Positions 34,961 to 43,811 of a DNA stretch of 64,000 nt are shown here, piece after piece (position 1 is the stretch's first letter; every line of letters begins with the position of its first letter). Both the position numbers and the translations under genes were made by a program. Source of the DNA: Phenylobacterium sp. Root1290 (GTDB lineage: Bacteria; Pseudomonadota; Alphaproteobacteria; Caulobacterales; Caulobacteraceae); contig NZ_LMEE01000003.1 of the NCBI RefSeq assembly GCF_001425305.1, positions 461,232-525,231 of the forward strand, read 5' to 3'. Below the pieces are notes generated by a model that saw nothing but the letters and a program-made list of their open reading frames with translations, searched no databases and was not told where the DNA came from.

Positions 34961-35509
34961 CTACATGGCGTCGGCGCCCCTGGTGATGGAAAGCACGCCG
35001 GTCCGCGAGAGTTCCACCAGCCCCAGCGGCCGCATCAGTTCGACGAACTTGTCGATCTTGGTCGAGGCGCCGGTCAGCTCGAAGATGAAGCTGTCGATGG
35101 TGGTGTCGAGCACCTTGGCCCGGAAGATGTCGGCGATGCGAAGGGCCTCGACGCGGTCGGGACCGGTTCCCTTGACCTTGACCAGGGCCAGTTCGCGCTC
35201 CAGGCCGTTCGGGTCGCGCGTGACGTCCTGGACGTGGCGGGTGGCGACCATCTTCTCGAGCTGGGCTTCGATCTGCTCCAGCACGTGCGGCGCGCCACGG
35301 GTGACGATGGTCACGCGGCTGGTGTGGGCCCGGCGGTCGGTCTCGGCCACGGTCAGGCTCTCGATGTTGTAGCCCCGGGCTGCGAACAGCCCGACCAGCC
35401 GGTGGAGCACGCCGGGCTCGTTCTCGACCAGGATGGCGAAGGTGGCCAGGTTCTCGGCCTCCTCGGCGTGGCTGAGATCGTAGACGGAGGCGGGCTGGGC
35501 GTCGGACAT
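34961..35509 (-). CDS. ilvH: Acetolactate synthase small (regulatory) subunit
   Basis: Binds valine and adjusts the activity of the IlvB catalytic subunit in branched-chain amino acid synthesis. The 182-residue protein has the ACT domain at residues about 22-95 (TFAILVENEPGVLHRLVGLFAARGYNIESLTVAETDRRAHTSRVTIVTRG) and the C-terminal small-subunit domain. ATG 35509 is used; the frame is open further upstream but the family starts here. ilvB is not directly upstream: an opposite-strand gene lies between the two. Confidence 0.97.
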   Translation of the reverse strand: MSDAQPASVYDLSHAEEAENLATFAILVENEPGVLHRLVGLFAARGYNIESLTVAETDRRAHTSRVTIVTRGAPHVLEQIEAQLEKMVATRHVQDVTRDPNGLERELALVKVKGTGPDRVEALRIADIFRAKVLDTTIDSFIFELTGASTKIDKFVELMRPLGLVELSRTGVLSITRGADAM

Positions 35510-35695
35510 GCGTGGCTCTCTAAACGTCGGTCGCTGACGAGGTGTCACAAGCAGGCGCAAGGGGCAAGCCGCGACTGCCCGGCGCATTGGAACAAATCAT
35601 AAACAATTCACTTGCGGAGAACGGCGTTTGGTGGACCGAATGCCGCGCCGGGCCCTGCGCCCGGGCTGTCCCGAAACCCCCTGGAGCTGACAGTC

Positions 35696-36052
35696 ATGAG
35701 CACGCAAGACATCGCCAACGACCTGGTCGCCCTCTGCAAGGCCGGCAAGTTCGACGAGGCGGGAGAGAAGTACTGGGCCGACGACGTGCTGAGCGTCGAG
35801 GCCATGCCCGGCGACATGGCCGAAATGCGCGGCAAGGACGCCCTGCGCGGCAAGGGCGAATGGTGGAGCAACGCCCACGAGGTGCATTCCTCGGAGGTCG
35901 AGGGACCCTATGTGAACGGCGACCAGTTCGTGGTGCGGTTCAAGATGGACCTGACCCAGAAGGAGACTGGCGACCGGATCCAGATGGACGAGGTCGGCGT
36001 CTATACGGTCAAGAACGGCAAGATCGCCGAGGAACGGTTCTTCTACGGCTGA
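35696..36052 (+). CDS. NTF2-like/SnoaL-fold protein
   Basis: A 118-residue alpha+beta barrel protein of the NTF2/SnoaL superfamily: helix ANDLVALCKAGKFDEAGEKYWADDVLSVEA, then strands EVEGPYVNGDQFVVRFKMDLTQKETGDRIQMDEVGVYTVKNGKIAEERFFY. These proteins bind small hydrophobic ligands or act as isomerases or cyclases; no catalytic residue can be assigned. ATG 35696 preferred over an upstream extension lacking coding character; CTGGAGCTGA sits before it. It stands between ilvH and ilvB in opposite orientation. Confidence 0.85.
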   Translation: MSTQDIANDLVALCKAGKFDEAGEKYWADDVLSVEAMPGDMAEMRGKDALRGKGEWWSNAHEVHSSEVEGPYVNGDQFVVRFKMDLTQKETGDRIQMDEVGVYTVKNGKIAEERFFYG

Positions 36053-36059
36053 GGCGGGC

Positions 36060-36092
36060 GGCGCCGAGTGATCGCTCGGCGCCGACGCTTTT
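36060..36092 (+). terminator. Intrinsic terminator of the NTF2-like gene
   Basis: A 9-bp perfect stem GGCGCCGAG/CTCGGCGCC (36060-36068 with 36075-36083), 6-base loop, then GACGCTTTT. It ends at the convergent ilvB stop codon (36094-36096), so it also could stop reverse-strand read-through only weakly. Confidence 0.85.
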
Positions 36093-36093
36093 C

Positions 36094-37890
36094 CTAGACG
36101 AGCCGCTTGCCGGCGTCGTCGATGATCGAGCCGAGGTCGCGGGCTTCCTCGGCCATGATCATCTCGTTGTGGGCCTTGCCGGACGGGATCATCGGGAAGC
36201 AGTTCTCTTCCTTGGTGACCCGGCAGTCGAACAGCACAGGCTTGGGGCTGGCGATCATCTCGCGGATCTTGTCGTCCAGTTCGTCCGGATGCTCGGCGCG
36301 GATGCCGACGCCGCCGAACGCCTCGGCCATCTTCACGAAGTCCGGCAGGCTGGACGAATAGGAGTGGCTGTAGCGCTCGCCATGCAGCAGTTGCTGCCAC
36401 TGGCGGACCATGCCCATCCATTCGTTGTTCAGGATGAAGATCTTGATCGGCAGGTCGTACTGAATGGCCGTCGACATCTCCTGCATGGTCATCTGCACCG
36501 AGGCGTCGCCAGCGATGTCGATGACCAGGGCGTCCGGATGGGCCATCTGCACGCCGACCGCGGCCGGCAGGCCGTAGCCCATGGTGCCCAGGCCGCCGGA
36601 GGTCATCCAGCGGTTCGGATGATCGAAGTGATAGTACTGCGCCGCCCACATCTGGTGCTGGCCGACCTCGGTGGTGATGTAGGTCTCGCGGTCCTTGGTC
36701 AGTTCGTACAGGCGCTCGATGGCGTACTGCGGCTTGATCAGCTTGGCGTCGGGCCGGTAGCGGAACGACTGGCGGGCGCGCCAGGCCTCGATCTGACGCC
36801 ACCAGTCATCCATCGCCGCCTTGTCGGTGGAGAGGTTGCGCGACTTCCAGGCGGCGATCATGTCCTCCAGCACGCTGGCGGCGTCGCCGACGATGCCGAT
36901 GTCGGCGCGGACGTTCTTGCTGATCGACGAGGCGTCGATGTCGATGTGGATCTTCTTCGAGCCCGGGGCGAAGGCGTCCAGACGGCCGGTGACCCGGTCG
37001 TCGAAGCGCGCGCCGATCGCGACCATGACGTCGCAGTCGTGCATGGCGTTGTTGCTCTCGAAGCTGCCGTGCATGCCGACCATGCCCAGCCAGGCGGGGT
37101 CCGACGCCGGGAAGGCGCCCAGGCCCATCAGGGTCGAGGTGACCGGCGCGCCGGTCAGCTGGGCCAGTTCACGCAGCAGCTCGGCGGCGCGGGGTCCGGC
37201 GTTGATGACGCCGCCGCCGGTATAGAGGATCGGACGGCGGGCGCCGGCGAGCAGCGCCACGGCGTCGGCGATCTTGTTCTGGTCGCCCTTGGTGCGCGGG
37301 TTGTAGTTGTGCGCGTGGGTGACCTCGGTCGGGCCCTGGTAGACGCCCTTGGAGAACTGGACGTCCTTGGGGATGTCGATGACGACGGGGCCGGGGCGGC
37401 CCGACGTGGCGATGTGGAACGCCTCGTGGATGATCCGCGGCAGGTCGGCGACGTCCTTGACCAGATAGTTGTGCTTGGTGATCGGCCGCGTGATGCCGAT
37501 CGTGTCGCACTCCTGGAAGGCGTCGGTGCCGATCAGGTGGGTGGCGACCTGGCCGGTGAAGACGACCATCGGGATCGAGTCCATCAGCGCGTCGACGATG
37601 CCGGTGATGGCGTTGGTCGCGCCGGGGCCGGAGGTGACCAGAACGACGCCCGGCTTGCCGGTCGAGCGGGCATAGCCTTCGGCGGCGTGGGTCGCGCCCT
37701 GCTCGTGGCGGACCAGGACGTGCTGCAGGCGCGTCTCCTCGAAGAGCGCGTCGTAGATCGGCAGCACCGCACCGCCCGGATAGCCGAAGAGCACCTCGAC
37801 GCCTTGGTCGATGAGGGCGCGGACCACGATCTCGGCGCCGGTCAGGGTCTCAATCGTCGTATCGGCAGCAATCGTCTGGTGGGCGGTCAT
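36094..37890 (-). CDS. ilvB: Acetolactate synthase large (catalytic) subunit
   Basis: Thiamine-diphosphate enzyme condensing pyruvate (or pyruvate and 2-oxobutyrate) for valine, leucine and isoleucine synthesis. From ATG 37890 the protein has 598 residues: the TPP-enzyme start [31 protein letters not shown] with the catalytic Glu ([15 protein letters not shown]), the FAD region [11 protein letters not shown], and the TPP-binding GDAS block ([15 protein letters not shown]) near 445 with VIFNNEWMG-like ending [19 protein letters not shown] 42 bases upstream would start inside the attenuator hairpin, so ATG 37890 is preferred. A leader-peptide attenuator precedes it. Confidence 0.98.
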   Translation of the reverse strand: MTAHQTIAADTTIETLTGAEIVVRALIDQGVEVLFGYPGGAVLPIYDALFEETRLQHVLVRHEQGATHAAEGYARSTGKPGVVLVTSGPGATNAITGIVDALMDSIPMVVFTGQVATHLIGTDAFQECDTIGITRPITKHNYLVKDVADLPRIIHEAFHIATSGRPGPVVIDIPKDVQFSKGVYQGPTEVTHAHNYNPRTKGDQNKIADAVALLAGARRPILYTGGGVINAGPRAAELLRELAQLTGAPVTSTLMGLGAFPASDPAWLGMVGMHGSFESNNAMHDCDVMVAIGARFDDRVTGRLDAFAPGSKKIHIDIDASSISKNVRADIGIVGDAASVLEDMIAAWKSRNLSTDKAAMDDWWRQIEAWRARQSFRYRPDAKLIKPQYAIERLYELTKDRETYITTEVGQHQMWAAQYYHFDHPNRWMTSGGLGTMGYGLPAAVGVQMAHPDALVIDIAGDASVQMTMQEMSTAIQYDLPIKIFILNNEWMGMVRQWQQLLHGERYSHSYSSSLPDFVKMAEAFGGVGIRAEHPDELDDKIREMIASPKPVLFDCRVTKEENCFPMIPSGKAHNEMIMAEEARDLGSIIDDAGKRLV

Positions 37891-37915
37891 TTGTGTAGAG
37901 CCTTGATTTTCGGCA

Positions 37916-37939
37916 ATAAAAAAGGCCCTCAAGGGGCCT
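37916..37939 (-). terminator. ilvB attenuator terminator
   Basis: Minus strand: a 6-bp G+C stem (37939-37934 with 37928-37923) with a 5-base loop followed by a run of six T (37923-37918). It lies between a Leu/Val-rich leader peptide and the ilvB start, 26 bases before the ATG, so it is a transcription-attenuation hairpin and not a gene-end terminator. Confidence 0.9.
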
Positions 37940-37955
37940 GGGCGAGCGACCTTCA

Positions 37956-37980
37956 GCGGTCTGACACGTGGTCAGTCCGC
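37956..37980 (-). promoter_or_regulatory. Pause hairpin in the ilvB leader
   Basis: GCGG at 37980-37977 pairs with CCGC at 37959-37956, and an inner CTGAC pairs with GTCAG, giving a 9-bp hairpin with mismatch bulge around a CACGT loop. It begins over the leader-peptide stop codon, where a polymerase-pausing hairpin is expected in leader-peptide attenuators. Confidence 0.7.
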
Positions 37981-38016
37981 GAGAGGTCGCACAGGGAGTA
38001 CAAGAAGCTCACGCAC
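37972..38016 (-). CDS. ilvB leader peptide
   Basis: Minus strand GTG (38016-38014) starts a 14-codon frame encoding MRELLVLPVRPLAD, ending in TGA at 37974-37972. Leu, Val and Pro fill residues 4-9 with Leu codons CTT CTT CTC and Val codons GTA GTG, and a Leu (CTC) at 12. A GGAG ribosome site lies seven bases before the GTG. Ribosome stalling at these codons when charged Leu/Val tRNA is scarce would favour the antiterminated form. This is a classic leader-peptide design for a branched-chain amino acid operon. Confidence 0.85.
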   Translation of the reverse strand: MRELLVLPVRPLAD

Positions 38017-38060
38017 GAGCGTTCTCCAAATGAAGTCGCCGAGGTCATGACATGCCCCGT

Positions 38061-38990
38061 TCAGCCCGTCAAGGCGGGCTGTTGCGCAAGAAACTGCCTC
38101 CATTGGTCCTCATGGGCGATAGCGTCGAGGCGCGGCCAGTCGGCCATCTGGCCACGCAGCCAGGTGGCCTGGCGCTTGGCGTATCGGCGGGTTTCGCGCT
38201 GCGCATTCCCCAAACCTGCCGAGAGGCTGACTTCGCCCGAAAGCGTGGCGGCCAGTTCGCGGAAGCCGACCGCCTTCATGGCCGGAAGGTTGGGATCGAG
38301 GCCGCGGGCGGCGAGGGCGGAGACCTCGTCCAGGGCGCCTTCGCGGACCATGAGCTCCAGGCGCCGGTCGCAACGATGGAACAGCGCCTCGCGCGGCGGA
38401 TCGAGGGCCACGCCGGTCCAGGCGCCCGGCGCGATGGCCGGGTCGGTGCGCGCCTGCCAGTCGCTGAGCGAGGTCCCGGTGGCGGCGAACACCTCCCACG
38501 CTCGCGTCAGGCGCTGGCGGTCGGCGGGGGAGATGCGCGCCTCGGCGGCGGGGTCGGCGGCGGCCAGGCGCTGGCGGAAGGCCGCCTCGCCCATGGCCTC
38601 GAACTCGGCCGTCGCCTGGGCGCGGACGTGCGGCGGGGTGCTTGGGACCTCGGCGAGGCCATGGGTGAGGGCGCGGAAATAGAGGCCGGTGCCGCCGACG
38701 ATGACGGTCGGGCGTCCGCGGGCTGCGATCTCGTCGATCAAGGCCACGGCCGCACGCAGCCAGCGGCCGACGGACCAGCCCTCGGCGGCGTCGACGACGC
38801 CGAACAGATGGTGGGGGGCCTGGGCTTCTTCCTCGGGCGAGGGCCGGGCGGTCAGCAGGCGCAGGTCGCCGTAGAGCTGCAGCGCGTCGGCGTTGACGAT
38901 CTCGGCCCCGATTTCACGGGCCAGGCGCAGGGCCAGGGCGGACTTGCCGCTTGCGGTCGGCCCGGCGATCAGCCAGATGCGGGGCTCCAT
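38061..38990 (-). CDS. miaA: tRNA dimethylallyltransferase MiaA
   Basis: Adds the isopentenyl group to A37 of tRNAs that read UNN codons. From ATG 38990 the protein has 309 residues. The P-loop [11 protein letters not shown] (about residues 10-20), the DMAPP:tRNA motif [29 protein letters not shown] and the C-terminal [23 protein letters not shown] identify MiaA. Its ATG overlaps the serB ATG on the opposite strand (CATG at 38988-38991), leaving no intergenic space. ilvB lies just downstream in the same direction, with the leader region between. Confidence 0.97.
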   Translation of the reverse strand: MEPRIWLIAGPTASGKSALALRLAREIGAEIVNADALQLYGDLRLLTARPSPEEEAQAPHHLFGVVDAAEGWSVGRWLRAAVALIDEIAARGRPTVIVGGTGLYFRALTHGLAEVPSTPPHVRAQATAEFEAMGEAAFRQRLAAADPAAEARISPADRQRLTRAWEVFAATGTSLSDWQARTDPAIAPGAWTGVALDPPREALFHRCDRRLELMVREGALDEVSALAARGLDPNLPAMKAVGFRELAATLSGEVSLSAGLGNAQRETRRYAKRQATWLRGQMADWPRLDAIAHEDQWRQFLAQQPALTG

Positions 38991-39882
38991 GCAGATCGCC
39001 CTTACCCTTGTCGGTCCCGATTCAGACGCCGCCGCGAAGGCGCTCGCCACACTGGCCCCAGCGCTCGCAGGCGTGCACGCCCGCGTCAAGGAGCCCCGCA
39101 CCCTGGGCCCCGGCGCGCTCGACCTGCTGGTGGAGGGCGCCGATGTGGCCAGCGTCCGCGCCACGGCCGAGACGGCCCTGGTCGGCAGCGGGGTCGACGT
39201 CTGCGCCCAGCCCTGGGAGGGCCGCCGGAAGCGGCTGCTGCTGGCGGACATGGATTCGACCATCATCAACGTCGAGTGCATCGACGAACTGGCCGACTTC
39301 GCGGGCGTGAAGGCGCAGGTCTCGGAGATCACCGAGCGGGCCATGCGCGGCGAGCTGGATTTCGAAGGCGCCCTGCGCGAGCGGGTCGGGATGCTGAAGG
39401 GCCTGCCGCTGGGCGACCTGCAACGGGCCTATGACGAGCGCGTGCGGCTGAACGCCGGTGCGCGGATCCTGGTGCGGACGATGTCGGCCAATGGCGGGCG
39501 CGCGGTGCTGGTCTCGGGCGGCTTCACCTTCTTCACCTCGCGAGTGGCGCAGGCGGCGGGCTTCGCCGCCAACCGCGCCAACACCCTGAACGAGGACGGC
39601 GGCGCGCTGACCGGCACGGTCGGCGAGCCGATCCTGGGCCGCGAAGCCAAGCTGGCGGCGCTGAAGGAAGAGGCCGCCGGCATGGGGATCGACCTGGCCG
39701 AGACCCTGGCGGTCGGCGACGGCGCCAACGACCTGGCGATGATCGAGGCGGCGGGCCTGGGCGTGGCCTACCGGGCCAAGCCGATCGTCTCGGCCCAGGC
39801 CGACGCCAAGGTGGACAGCGCCGACCTCACCGCGCTGCTCTACTTCCAGGGCTATCGCGCCGAAGAGTTCGTAACGGACTGA
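38989..39882 (+). CDS. serB: Phosphoserine phosphatase SerB
   Basis: Last step of serine synthesis: hydrolyses phosphoserine. The 297-residue protein has an N-terminal ACT-like regulatory part (about 1-75) and a HAD phosphatase domain with nucleophile Asp87 in DMDSTIIN, Asp89 as acid, the [19 protein letters not shown] cap region, SGGF with the phosphate-binding Ser, Lys and the final [22 protein letters not shown] motif. ATG 38989 starts the ACT region; an upstream open frame has no SerB character and overlaps miaA. Confidence 0.96.
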   Translation: MQIALTLVGPDSDAAAKALATLAPALAGVHARVKEPRTLGPGALDLLVEGADVASVRATAETALVGSGVDVCAQPWEGRRKRLLLADMDSTIINVECIDELADFAGVKAQVSEITERAMRGELDFEGALRERVGMLKGLPLGDLQRAYDERVRLNAGARILVRTMSANGGRAVLVSGGFTFFTSRVAQAAGFAANRANTLNEDGGALTGTVGEPILGREAKLAALKEEAAGMGIDLAETLAVGDGANDLAMIEAAGLGVAYRAKPIVSAQADAKVDSADLTALLYFQGYRAEEFVTD

Positions 39883-39932
39883 AGCCGGGTTTGAATTCCG
39901 CTCCTGGGCGCGGCGGAGTAGAAGCCGAGGCC

Positions 39933-40607
39933 ATGAGCTTGCCCCGCCTTCCCGTGGCCGTCGTGTTCGACATGGACGGCCTGCTTTGCGACACCGAGGT
40001 CGTCTATCGCGACGCCATGACGGCGACCTGCGCCGAGCACGGCTATGAGATGTCGTTGCCGCTGTTCCAGAGCATGGTCGGCCTGCCCGGCCCCGCCAGC
40101 GACCAGAAGGTGGTCGACCACTTCGGCGCCGACTTCCCGCTCGACCTCTTCCGCACGCGGGTGATGGAGCATGTGGACGCGGCCTGCGAGGTCGGGATCG
40201 CGCTGAAGGCGGGCGTGGTCGAACTGCTCGACCACCTTGACGAACTGGCCCTGCCGCGGGCGATCGCCACCTCGTCGAGCCATCGGGCGGTGCAGGCGCA
40301 TCTGGGGCGCAGCGGCATCATCCCGCGCTTCGACGCCATCCTGGCGCGTGGCGACTATGAGCGCGGCAAGCCCAATCCCGACCCGTTCCTGGCCGCCGCC
40401 GCCCGCCTGGGCGTGGCGCCGGAGCTATGCCTGGCGCTGGAGGACAGCCACAACGGCGTTCGCGCCGCCTCCTCGGCCGGGATGATGACGATCATGGTCC
40501 CCGACCTGCTCGAGGCCACCGACGAGATGCACGGCCTGTGCGTCCGCGTCGCGGGCGACCTGCACGAGGTTCGCGAGCTGATGGCCGCCGTGCGGGCGCT
40601 GGCCTAG
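39933..40607 (+). CDS. HAD family hydrolase (beta-phosphoglucomutase/phosphatase-like)
   Basis: A 224-residue HAD subfamily IA protein. The motif I Asp is Asp13 in VVFDMDGLLCDTE; motif II is near ATSSSHRAVQ; the third (K) is in YERGKPNPDPFLAAAARLG; the fourth is EDSHNGVRAASSAGM. The cap is of the helical type. It may be a sugar phosphatase or phosphomutase. Its TAG stop at 40605-40607 overlaps the convergent protease gene by four bases. Confidence 0.9.
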   Translation: MSLPRLPVAVVFDMDGLLCDTEVVYRDAMTATCAEHGYEMSLPLFQSMVGLPGPASDQKVVDHFGADFPLDLFRTRVMEHVDAACEVGIALKAGVVELLDHLDELALPRAIATSSSHRAVQAHLGRSGIIPRFDAILARGDYERGKPNPDPFLAAAARLGVAPELCLALEDSHNGVRAASSAGMMTIMVPDLLEATDEMHGLCVRVAGDLHEVRELMAAVRALA

Positions 40608-41428
40608 CGCGGCGGGGCCAGGGCCGCCGCGGGCGGCGGGGCGGCCTTCACGCGCTCCACAACATCCCTGACCACGTTGGACGGGATCGCGAAGGCGAGG
40701 CCCGCGCCGGGCTCGCCGCGCGACTCGCGCGCGCTCGCCATGCCGATCACCTGGCCAGACGCGTTGAGCAGCGGGCCGCCGGACCCGCCGGCGGTGAGCG
40801 CCGCGTCGGTTTGCAGGTAGGCCTTCACGGGGCCTCGCAGCGAAGCGCCGGCGAAGGGATCGTCTTCGTTGAAGGTCGTGCCGATCTGGCGGTTGACCGC
40901 CGAGATGATGCCGGAGGTCGCGGTGCCGACCAAGCCATAGGGCGCGCCCATCAGCACGACCGGTTGGCCGGCCTTCACCTGGTTGCTGTCGCCGAAGGAG
41001 AGGGCGGTGAGCTGGCGGCCGGGGGTGGCGCGGAACACGGCCACGTCGCTGCTCTCGTCGGCGCCGACCAGCTCGGCGCGGGCGACCGTGCCGTCGGCGA
41101 ACACCAGATTGACCACCGGAATGCCGCCGGTGACATGGGCGGCGGTGACCACGAGCCCGTCGGCGGAGACCACGAAGCCCGAGCCCATCTGCATCGGCGC
41201 GCCGTCGTTGCGGCCGTCCGAGCCGGAGACGGTGAGCATGACGGTGGCGGCCTGGGCGCGTTCGACCGCGCTGACGAAGTTCGTGGTCCCACGGGCCGGC
41301 GCGCTCTCCTGGCCGCGGTGGGAGAGACCCCAGCCGATCAGCAGCAGCATGATGAAAATGACCACGCCGGCGGCGGCGTAGAGAAGCTGTTGGGTGCGCA
41401 AGGGTAGGCTCCGGAGATCGTAACTCAC
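40604..41428 (-). CDS. Membrane-anchored trypsin-like serine protease (S1C/HtrA-like)
   Basis: A serine protease with one transmembrane segment (AAAGVVIFIMLLLIGWGL) and a chymotrypsin-fold domain: His in TAAHV, Asp in ESSDVAVFRA, Ser in TAGGSGGPLLN. It has no PDZ domain, unlike full DegP/HtrA. The start is placed at GTG 41428 because homologous proteins begin near the membrane segment; a longer frame to 41578 has no coding character. The C-terminus is proline/alanine-rich. Periplasmic orientation is expected; substrate unknown. Confidence 0.8.
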   Translation of the reverse strand: MSYDLRSLPLRTQQLLYAAAGVVIFIMLLLIGWGLSHRGQESAPARGTTNFVSAVERAQAATVMLTVSGSDGRNDGAPMQMGSGFVVSADGLVVTAAHVTGGIPVVNLVFADGTVARAELVGADESSDVAVFRATPGRQLTALSFGDSNQVKAGQPVVLMGAPYGLVGTATSGIISAVNRQIGTTFNEDDPFAGASLRGPVKAYLQTDAALTAGGSGGPLLNASGQVIGMASARESRGEPGAGLAFAIPSNVVRDVVERVKAAPPPAAALAPPR

Positions 41429-41700
41429 GCCGGAAAGCGACCAAGGCCCAGCTTGGTTCCCTTTCGGGGGCGCTACAGTTGGCCGCAGTCTGGCCGTCAG
41501 CCGGCGTTTCGCGTCTGGGGTGAATCCCGGCGCCATGTGAGAGCGAGGCTGTCGCGAGACAACAATTTTGCGATGCACCAGGATGCGCTCGCGGGGGCGA
41601 AGCCGAAGCGGTTAGCTCGCGCTGAGCAGCACCACACCAGATTGAGTTGGACGCACGCCAGGGTGGAGGTCTAGCTTGACCATGAGTCGTAGGAGACCTC

Positions 41701-42465
41701 ATGGAAATGCGCCGTACGTTTGCCTTGGCCGCCGCAATTGCTGTTTTGGGATCTGGAGCGGCCAAGGCCGCGACAGTGATTGATGTCGACAATCTGATCG
41801 ACCACTGGGGGCCTCGCGTGTCGCAGGGCATGGGCGCCATGTCCTACGTGTCTCCGGATGGGTCAATGACCACCGGCGCGCTGCAGACTTGGACTGTCGG
41901 ACGGAGCGGTGTGCTCGATCAAATCGACATCTTCGGCGCCGCCACGTCGCTTCGGACGAACGACAACATAGCGATCGATTGGGACCAGCATGACTTCCTG
42001 GTCACGCTCACCATTCTAGCGGGCGGGACGGCGCTGAACCCTGGAACGATCGAACTTGGGTCGGTGACCAAGAGCGCCTTGGAGATCGGCGCGCAGCGGC
42101 GCGTGACAAACTTCGACCTGAGTTCGCTCGGCATCGCCGTGGAGCAAGGCGACGTATTGACCTTCAAGATGGCGGTCGAAACGTGCGGCGGGTACGCCAT
42201 TTGCCACAGCGGGTGGACGAGCTACATCGCCGCGACGCAGCCCGATGAAACCAGCAGTCACTATGCGGGCGGATCGGCGTTCAGCATTCAAAACTCTCGC
42301 ATCTATAGCGAAGGTTATGCCTACGATCTGAATTTCCGCACCTGGGTGTCAGCCGTACCGGAGCCTTCGACCTGGGCGATGATGATCGCTGGCTTTGGTC
42401 TAACGGGTTCGGCGCTCCGCCGACGCAAACGGCGCGTACCGTCCAATCTGCAAGCTTTTTCATGA
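41701..42465 (+). CDS. PEPxxWA-CTERM sorting domain surface protein
   Basis: A 254-residue exported protein. The signal peptide is MEMRRTFALAAAIAVLGSGAAKA; the middle is a beta-rich domain without obvious relatives; the end is the sorting signal VPEPSTWAMMIAGFGLTGSALRRRKRR, where the PEPxxWA motif, a hydrophobic helix and a basic tail make the target of an exosortase. Such proteins are carried to the outer surface or exopolysaccharide. No exosortase is in the window. The gene uses more A+T and less typical codons than its neighbours, suggesting acquisition. It follows a strong ribosome site (TAGGAGACCTC). Confidence 0.88.
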   Translation: MEMRRTFALAAAIAVLGSGAAKAATVIDVDNLIDHWGPRVSQGMGAMSYVSPDGSMTTGALQTWTVGRSGVLDQIDIFGAATSLRTNDNIAIDWDQHDFLVTLTILAGGTALNPGTIELGSVTKSALEIGAQRRVTNFDLSSLGIAVEQGDVLTFKMAVETCGGYAICHSGWTSYIAATQPDETSSHYAGGSAFSIQNSRIYSEGYAYDLNFRTWVSAVPEPSTWAMMIAGFGLTGSALRRRKRRVPSNLQAFS

Positions 42466-42475
42466 CAGTCGAGGT

Positions 42476-43246
42476 TCAGCGGACGACCGCCCGTGGATCG
42501 GCCACGAAGTAATCCTGGAACGCGCTGAACGGAGCCTGCACGCCAAGCGCCTGCAGCGGGAACGCCCGCCAGGGCGCATCCAGCTCCACCTTTGCAAGGC
42601 CGTTCAAGATCTGGTCCCTGACCTGCGCCTTCACGTCGCCGCGGTAGGTCAGCAGTTGGCCCCAGGTCGACGTGCCGTCGAGGCGCACGTGGGGCGGAGC
42701 CGTGGGGGATGCGACATAGGCCGGGGGGAACAGGCGGCGATAGGCGTCGAGATTGTACAGCCAGGAGGCGCCCCGAATGGCCTTTGCGTCTGGGTGATGA
42801 AGGCCGATGTGGGCGCACATCTGGGCCAGTTCCGCTTGGCGCCGATCCATCTTGCCGGGCGCCAAGGGGCTGACGTCGTCGGCGTCGCGGCTGGAGAAGT
42901 GGATGCGGACGACGCCGTCAGTGTCTGGCGGGTCGAACCTGAAGCAGCCGAACCTGAGCGCAGCGTCGGCGGCAGGCGTAGCGTCCGCGTAGCAGCTGAC
43001 GGTCCAGTCGAGATGCTCCTGCAGCGTCCGGAGCGTTGTCAATCGCGTCACGAAGCGGAGCCACTCGGGTCTGGGATTGGCGAGGTCCACGCTCCCAAGT
43101 CCGAAGCGGCGATGCAGGTTGGTGTATCTGAGAACGGCTTTTGGAAGCGGTGACCCGGAAAGCGCCGCCAGCCGCTCGGCGAACTGGAGCTGGACGGCGA
43201 AGTAGGGGCGCAGGCGTTCGGCTTCTTCGCGACGTTCCGGCTCCAT
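42476..43246 (-). CDS. Hypothetical protein
   Basis: A 256-residue soluble protein without signal or membrane segment. It is rich in charged residues and aromatic ones, begins with a helical stretch EEAERLRPYFAVQLQFAERLAALSG and contains DVSPLAPGKMDRRQAELAQMCAHIGLHHPDAKAIRGASWLYNLDAYRRLFPPAYV in the middle. I do not recognise a family. It converges on the PEP-CTERM gene with a ten-base gap and precedes the GNAT gene by 18 bases on the same strand. The gene lies in the same slightly A+T-richer patch as the PEP-CTERM gene. Confidence 0.65.
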   Translation of the reverse strand: MEPERREEAERLRPYFAVQLQFAERLAALSGSPLPKAVLRYTNLHRRFGLGSVDLANPRPEWLRFVTRLTTLRTLQEHLDWTVSCYADATPAADAALRFGCFRFDPPDTDGVVRIHFSSRDADDVSPLAPGKMDRRQAELAQMCAHIGLHHPDAKAIRGASWLYNLDAYRRLFPPAYVASPTAPPHVRLDGTSTWGQLLTYRGDVKAQVRDQILNGLAKVELDAPWRAFPLQALGVQAPFSAFQDYFVADPRAVVR

Positions 43247-43264
43247 GCGCGCTCCAGCGGCCCC

Positions 43265-43804
43265 CTACAGGTCGATCCAGTAGTGCACCGAGGTCTCGCC
43301 GGGCAGCCAGATATGCGGGATCGCGGCCGTGCGGACGCCGCCGTTCTTCTCGATGACGCGGATGGAGGCTGCGTTGGTGGCGCTGACGGTCAGCAGCACG
43401 CGTGTCAGCGGCAGGTGGGCGCGGATATGGTCGAGGCCCTGGGCCAGGATCGCGCTGGCGTGGCCACGGCCACGGGCCGAGGGCCGCACCGCGTAGCCGA
43501 CATGGCCGCCGACCTTCTCGAGGTTCTCGTTCAGGTGATGGCGGATGTGCAGCGAGCCGAGGAACGCGTCGCCCTCCACGTACCAGAGCACCGTGTAGGG
43601 GACGGCCGGGCCCTGGCTGCCGTCGGGCAGGGTGACGGTGGTCGGCGGGGCGAGCTGGCTGGCGACGAAGGCGGCGGGATCGCCGGCCACCTGCGCGATG
43701 CTGTCGGGCGTTTCCGGGCGCAGGGTGTCGCGGGCGTAGCCCTCGCGCATCGCCGCCACGAAGGACGGCATATGCGCGAGGTCTGGCCGGACGAGCGCGG
43801 GCAT
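43265..43804 (-). CDS. GNAT family N-acetyltransferase
   Basis: A 179-residue acetyltransferase: VGYAVRPSARGRGHASAILAQGLDHIRAHLPLTRVLLTVSATNAASIRVIEKNGGVRT contains the acetyl-CoA binding GRGxA signature and the NxxSIRVIEKNG tail motif. ATG 43804 is chosen because it lies just after the hflC stop (43812), giving a 7-base gap; the frame continues upstream through hflC as a shadow. Substrate unknown. Confidence 0.88.
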   Translation of the reverse strand: MPALVRPDLAHMPSFVAAMREGYARDTLRPETPDSIAQVAGDPAAFVASQLAPPTTVTLPDGSQGPAVPYTVLWYVEGDAFLGSLHIRHHLNENLEKVGGHVGYAVRPSARGRGHASAILAQGLDHIRAHLPLTRVLLTVSATNAASIRVIEKNGGVRTAAIPHIWLPGETSVHYWIDL

Positions 43805-43811
43805 GACGACC

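Noticed and set aside
35542..38682. A 1046-codon + strand frame antisense to ilvB and miaA
   Set aside because: Low-complexity translation overlapping genes with clear catalytic motifs on the other strand.
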